From Planctomycetota bacterium (lineage in GTDB: Bacteria > Planctomycetota > MHYJ01 > WSZJ01), in NCBI GenBank assembly GCA_016190145.1, contig JACPRD010000146.1, positions 1 to 56,714 of the forward strand: DNA of 56,714 bases, in the 5' to 3' direction. Below the pieces are notes generated by a model, which was not told where the DNA came from, made no database searches, and saw only the letters and a program-made list of their open reading frames with translations. Position numbers and translations under genes: made by a program. Positions 51,333-56,714 of the stretch are shown one piece after another. How positions within the stretch are numbered: position 1 is the stretch's first letter; the number at the start of each line of letters is the position of its first letter.

Positions 51333-53012
51333 CTACAGATCCCTGTAATTCGGCCCTCCCCCGCCCTCCGGGGTGACCCACGTGATGATCCCGTACGGAT
51401 CCATGATGTCGCACGTCTTGCAGTGCACGCAGTTCGAAAAATTGACGTGCAGCTTCGTCCCGCCCTTCGGGTCCCGCTGCATCTCGTATACCTGCGCCGG
51501 ACAGAAGTACATGCACGGATTCCCGTACTCCTGCGTGCACTTGGTCGCGCAAACGTCCGTGTTCGCCACCTTCAGATGGCACGGCTGGTTCTCCTCGTGC
51601 TTCGTCCCCGACAGGTACACGTCCGACAGCTTGTCCACCGCGTGCTCGCCTTCGGGCTTCTTCTTCGGCCGGTCGTCCAGCGTCAGCGGAATCTCGCCCG
51701 CGAGGTTCGTCTCGATCGCCGGCCGCAGGTGCGTGTGGCTTTCGCCCGCCGGGTAAACCTGCTGCACCCCGCGCCCGCCCGTCACCATCTGCAGCCCGTA
51801 GTGCAGCCCGCCCACCAGGAACCCGCCCTCGAACCCCTGCCGGAAATTCCGGACGCCCCAGAGCTCCTTGCGGATCCAGGATTCGTCGAACCGCCGCCCG
51901 TAGTCGGAAAGCGTCGCGGCCGCCGCGTCACCCTTCTTCAGCGCCTCCACCGCCGTCTCCGCCGCCAGCATCCCGCTCTTGATCGCGAAATGGATCCCCT
52001 TGAGACGCTGCGTGTTCATCAGCCCCGCGTTGTCCCCGATCAGGAGGCCGCCGTCGAAGTACGGTTTCGGAAGCGACCAGAAGCCGCCCTCCGGGATCGA
52101 CTTGCCGCCGTAGCGCAGCAATTCCCCGCCCTTCAGGACCTCCCGGAAGAACGGGTGGTTTTTCAGCTCCTGCAGCAGCCACTGCGGATCGGTCAGGGGA
52201 TTCCGGTAGTCGAGCGACACCACGAGCCCCAAGGACAGCAGGTTCTCCTTCATCCCGTACGCGAACGACCCGCCGAAATTGTCGAGTCCGAGCGGGAAGC
52301 CCATGGTGTGGACGACTTTGCCCGTGGGGAAGCGGTTTGCGTCGGGGAGCTTCCAGATTTCCTTGACCCCGGTGGAGTAGAACTGGGGATTCTCGCCGTG
52401 AAGCGCGAGCTTGTTCACGATGACCTTGGTCAGATTGCCGCGCGAACCCTCGGCGAGCACGGTGACCTTCGCCTTGATGTCGACGCCCGCCTCGAAATTC
52501 GTCTTCGGCTGCCCGTGCTTGTCGATTCCCTTGTCGCCCGTGCGGATCCCGGCGAGGCGCGCGCCGTCCCAGAGCGGCTCGGCGCCGGGGAAGCCGGTGA
52601 ACAGGTCGATGCCCTTCTCCTCGACCTTCTTCCCCATCCATCTCACGAACCGGTTGAGCGAGATGATGGAGTTGCCGTGGTTGTGCATCGCGGGCGGCAC
52701 GTACGGCAGTCGGAACTTCCACTTCTTCGTGAGGAAGTAGACGTCGTCCTGGGTGACGTCTCCTTCGACCGGCGCTTCCTTCTTCCAGTCCGGCATGAGT
52801 TCGTCCATGCCGCGTGGGTCCATGACGGCGCCGGACATGATGTGCGCGCCGACCTCGGGGCCTTTCTCGATGACCATCATCGAGGGTTCGGCGAGGCGTC
52901 CGCCGGCTTTGCTTTCCTGGAAGAGCCTGTGCAGGTGCAGGGCGCAGGCGAGGCCGGCCGGGCCGGCGCCGACGATGAGGACGTCGGTCTCGAGGGATTC
53001 GCGGTCGGGCAT
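51333..53012 (-). CDS. Electron-transfer flavoprotein:quinone oxidoreductase
   Basis: 559 residues. ETF-QO takes electrons from reduced ETF (fed by acyl-CoA and amine dehydrogenases) into the membrane quinone pool. The FAD motif VLIVGAGPAGLACALHL opens the protein, GLLIGDNAGLMN and LKGIHFAIKSGMLAAE are typical, and the C-terminal [4Fe-4S] site is FSNCVHCKTCDIMDP with earlier cysteines (CATKC, CMYFCPAQVYE). Length is usual. No etfA/etfB gene lies in the window. A ferredoxin-like nuoI gene stands 92 bases upstream. Confidence 0.95.
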   Translation of the reverse strand: MPDRESLETDVLIVGAGPAGLACALHLHRLFQESKAGGRLAEPSMMVIEKGPEVGAHIMSGAVMDPRGMDELMPDWKKEAPVEGDVTQDDVYFLTKKWKFRLPYVPPAMHNHGNSIISLNRFVRWMGKKVEEKGIDLFTGFPGAEPLWDGARLAGIRTGDKGIDKHGQPKTNFEAGVDIKAKVTVLAEGSRGNLTKVIVNKLALHGENPQFYSTGVKEIWKLPDANRFPTGKVVHTMGFPLGLDNFGGSFAYGMKENLLSLGLVVSLDYRNPLTDPQWLLQELKNHPFFREVLKGGELLRYGGKSIPEGGFWSLPKPYFDGGLLIGDNAGLMNTQRLKGIHFAIKSGMLAAETAVEALKKGDAAAATLSDYGRRFDESWIRKELWGVRNFRQGFEGGFLVGGLHYGLQMVTGGRGVQQVYPAGESHTHLRPAIETNLAGEIPLTLDDRPKKKPEGEHAVDKLSDVYLSGTKHEENQPCHLKVANTDVCATKCTQEYGNPCMYFCPAQVYEMQRDPKGGTKLHVNFSNCVHCKTCDIMDPYGIITWVTPEGGGGPNYRDL

Positions 53013-53074
53013 GGGAGGGGGGTCCAGGTTGTGAGTCTGGCCTTAGTGATAAGCGGAAACAGTGATTTTGTGAA

Positions 53075-53095
53075 GAGCGCGGCGCAGCCGCGCTC
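53075..53095 (-). terminator. GC hairpin downstream of the nuoI-like gene
   Basis: A perfect 9-bp inverted repeat GAGCGCGGC/GCCGCGCTC around GCA, 10 bases past the stop at 53105. No T-run follows. The core equals that of the hairpin behind bamA (5971-5987), so it may be a small repeated element. Confidence 0.45.
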
Positions 53096-53104
53096 CGGCG
53101 GACT

Positions 53105-53629
53105 TCACGATCTCCTCGCCGGCTCCAGGTACTTGTGCTTCGTCCCGGAGATCGAGAGGAGCTTCTCCTTGTCCCAGATGAATTCCGCGCGTGTCGTCCC
53201 GACGGGGAAGTACTCGTCGATGAGTTCGATCGCGTCGCAGGGACAGGCCTCTTCGCAGAACCCGCAGTTGATGCACCGGAGGAAGTTCAGCTCGAACTGG
53301 GCGGGGCGCTTATCGCGGTCCTTCCAGGCGGCGGGGGCGGGTTCGGCGACGATCCGGATGCACTCGGCGGGGCAGGCGGTGGAGCAGAGGAAGCAGGCCA
53401 CGCATTTTTCGCGGCCTTCGGAGTCCTTGTTGAGGCGGATGATGCCGCGGTAACCGGGTTTGAGGCCGGGCTGCTGTTCCGGGTACTGGATCGTGAACGG
53501 CTTCCCGAACAGCGACGTCACCAGGTGCTTGAGCGTGTGGCCGAGGCCGCGCGCGACCTCAGGCAGATAGAGCTTCTCCCAGAAAGATTCGCCGGGGGCG
53601 CTGACGGGCTCGTGAGTCGCGTGTTCCAT
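53105..53629 (-). CDS. nuoI: NuoI-like double-cluster ferredoxin subunit
   Basis: 174 residues. It has two [4Fe-4S] motifs: CVACFLCSTACPAECI and CINCGFCEEACPCDAI, with the NuoI-type LPEVARGLGHTLKHLVTSLFGKPFTIQYPEQ before them and the usual C-terminal ELIDEYFP. In complex I NuoI passes electrons along the peripheral arm to quinone. Here no other nuo gene is present on either side. It may be a spare subunit encoded apart from the complex, or it may serve the neighbouring ETF-QO or another dehydrogenase. Confidence 0.88.
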   Translation of the reverse strand: MEHATHEPVSAPGESFWEKLYLPEVARGLGHTLKHLVTSLFGKPFTIQYPEQQPGLKPGYRGIIRLNKDSEGREKCVACFLCSTACPAECIRIVAEPAPAAWKDRDKRPAQFELNFLRCINCGFCEEACPCDAIELIDEYFPVGTTRAEFIWDKEKLLSISGTKHKYLEPARRS

Positions 53630-53682
53630 GACTTCTTGAAGCTAGCGCTGTTTCACCCGTTCGGCAAGGTTCCTCTCCGGCG

Positions 53683-53770
53683 GGGTTCGGAGTTCGGCGT
53701 TCGGAGTTCGGCGTTGACCCTGCGGACCATGTCGACTGTAACGCCCAACTCCGAACGCCAAACTCCGAAC
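53683..53770. repeat. GTTCGGC-type heptamer repeat hairpin
   Basis: Arm one (53683-53716) is GTTCGGA/GTTCGGC units; arm two (53739-53770) is the reverse complement (CGAACGCC, CGAACTCC). Twenty-two bases lie between. Arm two ends 6 bases past the hydrolase stop (53777). Confidence 0.87.
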
Positions 53771-53776
53771 GGGCTG

Positions 53777-54619
53777 TCAGTCGGCCGCTTCCTCGATGAA
53801 CTCGCGCACGGCCTTTCGGAACTCTTCTCCTCCGCGCTCGGGGATGTCGTTGTGGTAGGAGTCGAGCGGCAGGAACTTTTTCGGCTCGAGGGCCGCGTCG
53901 AAGACGGCTTTGCCCTGCTCGAACGGAACCACCTCGTCGCGCTTGCCGTGGATGACCATCACGGCGCAGTGGAGCTTCTTGACGTTTTCGATGTTGTTCA
54001 GCCTGCCGCGCACGAGGATCGAGGTCGGAAGCCAGGGGTAGTGGACGTCGGCGATGGCTTTGAGCGTCTTGAAGGGAGCCTCGAGGACGAGCGCCGCAGG
54101 GGGCTCCGCGACGGCCAGCTCGCTCGCGAAGGCGCAGCCGAGCGACTCGCCGTAGTAGACGAGTTTTTTCGGGTCCACGTCGGGCTGGGCGCGCAGCCAG
54201 GTGAGCGCGGCGCGGGTGTCGAGGTAGATGCCCTCCTCGTTCGGCGAGCCGCGGCTCCTGCCGTAGCCTCGATACCCCAGGAGGAGGAGGCCCCATCCCG
54301 CGTCCTCCGCGTCCCTCATGCGGTCCGACCGGTCGGAGATGTTTCCGGCGTTGCCCTGGCAGAACAGGAGCGTCGGGTGGCCCTTGCTCTTCGGCGGACG
54401 CCACCAGCTGACGAGGGCAACACCGTCGGAAGCATTGAACGTGATCTCCTGGACGCCCTTGAGGCGGTAGTCGGCCGGCGGGCGGAGATCGCCCTCGGGG
54501 TAGTAGAGGAGTTTGTTCTGGAAGAAGTAGAGCAAGAGGAGGGGGATCACCACGATGAGGATGCCCGAGCGAAGGCAGCGGACCCAGAGGCGGGCGTGCT
54601 TTCGAGGGGGATCGGCCAT
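53777..54619 (-). CDS. Membrane-anchored alpha/beta hydrolase (ABHD13/Bem46-like)
   Basis: 280 residues. One N-terminal membrane helix (about 15-33) is followed by an alpha/beta hydrolase fold: LLFCQGNAGNISDR as oxyanion segment, LGYRGYGRSRG, the nucleophile elbow YYGESLGCA (Ser in GESLG), acid in VIHGKRDEVVP and histidine in LDSYHNDIP. Relatives are serine hydrolases with unknown lipid or thioester substrates. It stands alone between two repeat elements. Confidence 0.9.
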   Translation of the reverse strand: MADPPRKHARLWVRCLRSGILIVVIPLLLLYFFQNKLLYYPEGDLRPPADYRLKGVQEITFNASDGVALVSWWRPPKSKGHPTLLFCQGNAGNISDRSDRMRDAEDAGWGLLLLGYRGYGRSRGSPNEEGIYLDTRAALTWLRAQPDVDPKKLVYYGESLGCAFASELAVAEPPAALVLEAPFKTLKAIADVHYPWLPTSILVRGRLNNIENVKKLHCAVMVIHGKRDEVVPFEQGKAVFDAALEPKKFLPLDSYHNDIPERGGEEFRKAVREFIEEAAD

Positions 54620-54647
54620 AGGGAGTAGTTTACCGGAGGTGACGATG

Positions 54648-54829
54648 GCAACTTCAAACGATCAACTTCAAATTTCAAGTAACTTTCAAACGGACAACTT
54701 CAACAGGAAACTTGCCCGGGCGGGCTCGCGTGGACTCAGCCGTGACCATCCGAACAACCGCAGCCTTTTTCCTTTGAAGTTCTCCATTTGAAGTTACTTG
54801 AAGTTGTTACTTTTGCCTTTGAAGTTGCC
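54648..54829. repeat. ACTTCAA-type repeat hairpin
   Basis: Arm one (54648-54713) has CAACTTCAAA-type units; arm two (54771-54829) is their reverse complement (TTTGAAGTTG). The spacer of about 57 bases differs from that at 51211-51261. Arm two touches the stop codon at 54830. Confidence 0.87.
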
Positions 54830-56257
54830 TTAGTAACTCTCGCGCACATACTGCTGCCAGAGTTCATCCAGCTCCCCATAGCTCCTCACCCCGAACGCCT
54901 TCTTCAGCGCTTCCTCCTGCGGCTCGCCGTTGCCCAGCTCGTCGACGAATTTCAGGAAGTCCTTCCTTCTCGTCGCGATCATCCACTCCACCAGGCTCCA
55001 CGCCTTCACGCCCTTCGGCCCGTCCAGGCCGTTCACCTTGGCCTCGAGGACCTCCCGGATCGGCGGGTTCAGCCCCCCGCGCACCATTGCCTTCATCCGC
55101 GACTTCCAGTCCAGCACGTCGCTCAGGTCCTCGCCGCCCTCGGCCGCGGTCTCGAAGGTGATGCAGTTCGTCTTCGCCGACTTCGTCATCCGGCAGGTGA
55201 ACCAGTACGCCAGGCCTTCCTGCAGCCAGTCGGGCGGGTTGCCGCCCTTGAAGTGCTGGAGGAAGAGGAACTCGATCACGCAGTGGATCGTCCAGTCGGG
55301 GAAGAATCCCGCGTCCTGGTCCCCCTGCCGCACGTCGAACGTCATCGGCGTCCAGCCCATCCACCCCGACATCGCCCGTTCGTCGTCCAGCTCGCGCCCC
55401 TTGAGCCCCGCCCAGCGCTCCAGGAACGAGATGTGGTCCTCCTTCGTCTTCAGGAAAACGCCGCCGATCGGGTCCGCCAGCTCTTCCTCCTTCAGCTCGA
55501 AGACCTCCAGGAACCCCGCGCGCGCCGCCTCCGCGTGCCGCACGTACCCCGCGACCTCCTCGTCCGTGCCCATTCCCTGGAACACGAAATGCTTCGACGT
55601 CCGCTTCGAGAGCCGCCACCCCGTCTTCGCCTCGACGTCGCTCGCGTCGCCCACCTTCTGCCCCGCGTCCGCCGCGGCGATCCGCTTCGCCTCCCCCTCG
55701 AACGCCGCGACGTCCCCCGGCGAAACCCAGTTGCCGTTCATCTGCACCCAGCCCAGCCCCTCGCGCGCCTTCTGGCTGTAGTCGTCGTAGAACAGCACCT
55801 GCGCCCAGGACGACTTCGCCTCCTCCTTCAGCCCTTTCTTCAGCGCCCAGTTCGCAATCTCCTCGAACTCCTTCGCCGCCTTCGCGCACATCGCGTTGCG
55901 CTTCGTGTCGAACTCCGCCAGCGCCTTGTTCACCGCGTCCGGCGCGCCTTCGTTCGCGTACTTGCGCAGCGCCGCGGGATCCTCGACCCAGGCGCCGCCC
56001 TCGAATTTCCACAGAAGCGCTTTCTTCGCGTCGGTGCAGTTCGGGTCGAGCGAGAGGGCGCGGCGGTATTCCAGCAGCGCGGCCGCGTGGAGTTTCTTCC
56101 CCGTCGCGTACTTTCCGAGCGTCACGTGCTCGCGCGCCGCGGCTTCCGCCTGCTTCCGGTACTTCTGCTCGTAGTCCTTCTTCGGGTCGAACACGCCCTG
56201 CGCCGCCGCGGCGCGGATCCACAGCACGAAGATCGCGAACGTGAAGACCGTGCGCAT
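54830..56257 (-). CDS. Secreted TPR / degenerate peptidase-MA-like protein
   Basis: 475 residues from ATG at 56257, which starts a signal peptide (MRTVFTFAIFVLWIRAAAAQ). A helical TPR-like half (about 25-215) is followed by a domain resembling DUF1570/peptidase-MA proteins. That family has HExxH followed by a P-x-W-L-x-E-G-L-A segment. Here the second part is kept (PPDWLQEGLAYW) but the first reads IHCVIEFLF, so the zinc site is incomplete and activity is doubtful. Expected in the periplasm. Function unknown. Confidence 0.72.
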   Translation of the reverse strand: MRTVFTFAIFVLWIRAAAAQGVFDPKKDYEQKYRKQAEAAAREHVTLGKYATGKKLHAAALLEYRRALSLDPNCTDAKKALLWKFEGGAWVEDPAALRKYANEGAPDAVNKALAEFDTKRNAMCAKAAKEFEEIANWALKKGLKEEAKSSWAQVLFYDDYSQKAREGLGWVQMNGNWVSPGDVAAFEGEAKRIAAADAGQKVGDASDVEAKTGWRLSKRTSKHFVFQGMGTDEEVAGYVRHAEAARAGFLEVFELKEEELADPIGGVFLKTKEDHISFLERWAGLKGRELDDERAMSGWMGWTPMTFDVRQGDQDAGFFPDWTIHCVIEFLFLQHFKGGNPPDWLQEGLAYWFTCRMTKSAKTNCITFETAAEGGEDLSDVLDWKSRMKAMVRGGLNPPIREVLEAKVNGLDGPKGVKAWSLVEWMIATRRKDFLKFVDELGNGEPQEEALKKAFGVRSYGELDELWQQYVRESY

Positions 56258-56338
56258 GGCGCAACTCCGGATTGTGACGCGTACGGGAGTGTAACCTGCC
56301 TTGACCGCGGCGAGGCTCTCCAGACAAACTCCGGGACC

Positions 56339-56714
56339 ATGCCGCCACCAAACCGCTCGAATACGGCGCGATCGCTCGCGCTCGGCGCGATCGCGATCCT
56401 GCTGCCCATCCTCTTCCTCCGGCTCTGCGGAAAACAAGAGGAACGGCAGAAACCGCTTCCGGACGACGACATCACCGCCAAAGCCCGCGAGCTGGGCTTC
56501 GACCGCGCGCGGTGCGTCGCGTTCGTGAAGGACGAGGTGGGGGAAGAGGCGTACGAGGGCGTGCTGCGCGGCGAGGTCGGGACGCTCTGGTCCGGGGCGG
56601 GGAACGGGCCGGACCGCGCGCTGCTCCTGGCGGCGCTGCTCCGGCGGTGCGGACTCAAGGCGGAGGCGCTGGAGGGGAAGGGCTGGGGGGTGCGGATCGG
56701 GGAGGGGCCGAAGG
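56339..56714 (+). CDS. Transglutaminase-like protein, cut by the window edge
   Basis: The first 125 residues only. A signal-anchor helix (about 11-28, SLALGAIAILLPILFLRL) is followed by VAFVKDEVGEEAYEGVLRGEVGTLWSG and AGNGPDRALLLAALLRRCGLKAEAL. The latter matches the transglutaminase core G-x-C-x-D...LLRAxG, but Asn or Gly occupies the usual cysteine place. This may be an inactive family branch. The rest lies beyond the window. Confidence 0.6.
   Translation, partial: MPPPNRSNTARSLALGAIAILLPILFLRLCGKQEERQKPLPDDDITAKARELGFDRARCVAFVKDEVGEEAYEGVLRGEVGTLWSGAGNGPDRALLLAALLRRCGLKAEALEGKGWGVRIGEGPK

Noticed and set aside
1..56714. tRNA, rRNA, insertion sequences, prophage, replication origin
   Set aside because: I looked for tRNA-like T-loops, transposase or integrase motifs and clustered DnaA boxes, and found none that I can support.
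1..56714. Further selenoproteins
   Set aside because: I found no other pair of in-phase frames broken by TGA at a redox-active cysteine. The selenocysteine machinery genes are not in the window.

Overview
The window is about 56.7 kb of G+C-rich (roughly two thirds by eye) bacterial chromosome, densely packed with short intergenic gaps and many 1-4 base start/stop overlaps. Genes for lipid A (lpxA, lpxB, a fused lpxC/fabZ) and the outer-membrane assembly protein BamA show a Gram-negative organism with lipopolysaccharide. The fused lpxC/fabZ, the large ATPase-TPR proteins with cyclase remnants, many secreted HEAT/TPR proteins of unknown function and a carboxypeptidase-regulatory/TlpA fusion suggest Planctomycetota or a related lineage. 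This is an inference; no rRNA or tRNA gene is present to test it. I see no phage, insertion sequence or CRISPR array.

Layout. 1-8.6 kb (minus): bamA, then lpxC/fabZ, lpxA, a Gfo/Idh oxidoreductase, lpxB and a nucleotide-sugar epimerase. 8.9-16.1 kb: truD, a GGDEF diguanylate cyclase, a tiny glutaredoxin-like gene with an in-frame TGA, and the B12-dependent ribonucleotide reductase nrdJ, whose upstream region holds a promoter overlapped by tandem NrdR-like boxes and a long structured leader. 16.5-31.4 kb: a HAD phosphatase, a SirB1-like protein, two paralogous ATPase/TPR giants, peptide deformylase, a degenerate M3-peptidase-like protein, and a regulator / ketosynthase / methyltransferase / FAD-reductase operon. 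31.5-34.8 kb: a hicAB toxin-antitoxin pair lying between the reductase tail and a decayed second copy of that tail, then an ECF sigma factor with a von Willebrand A protein. 34.9-45 kb: lipoproteins, a pseudouridine synthase, a MocA-like nucleotidyltransferase, and a four-gene operon headed by a TlpA-like thioredoxin with an in-frame TGA at its active site. 45-56.7 kb: a RecD2-like helicase, three DUF3592 membrane proteins, ETF-quinone oxidoreductase, a lone nuoI-like ferredoxin, an alpha/beta hydrolase, and at the right edge a truncated transglutaminase-like gene.

Most notable. (1) Two independent genes (12941-13147 and 42603-43640) have a single in-frame TGA exactly where the first active-site cysteine of a thioredoxin-fold protein belongs. 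Both are followed by a hairpin presenting GU at nucleotides 20-21 after the TGA, the same spacing as I recall for the E. coli fdhF SECIS. I read both as selenoproteins. (2) Nine intergenic elements belong to four families of about 7-base direct repeats, mostly arranged as inverted arms around an unrelated spacer. All of them start within about 50 bases of a stop codon. (3) The nrdJ leader folds into a closed multi-hairpin domain of about 110 nt without the B12 box. (4) Two larger near-perfect palindromes lie at 1-138 and 8702-8805.
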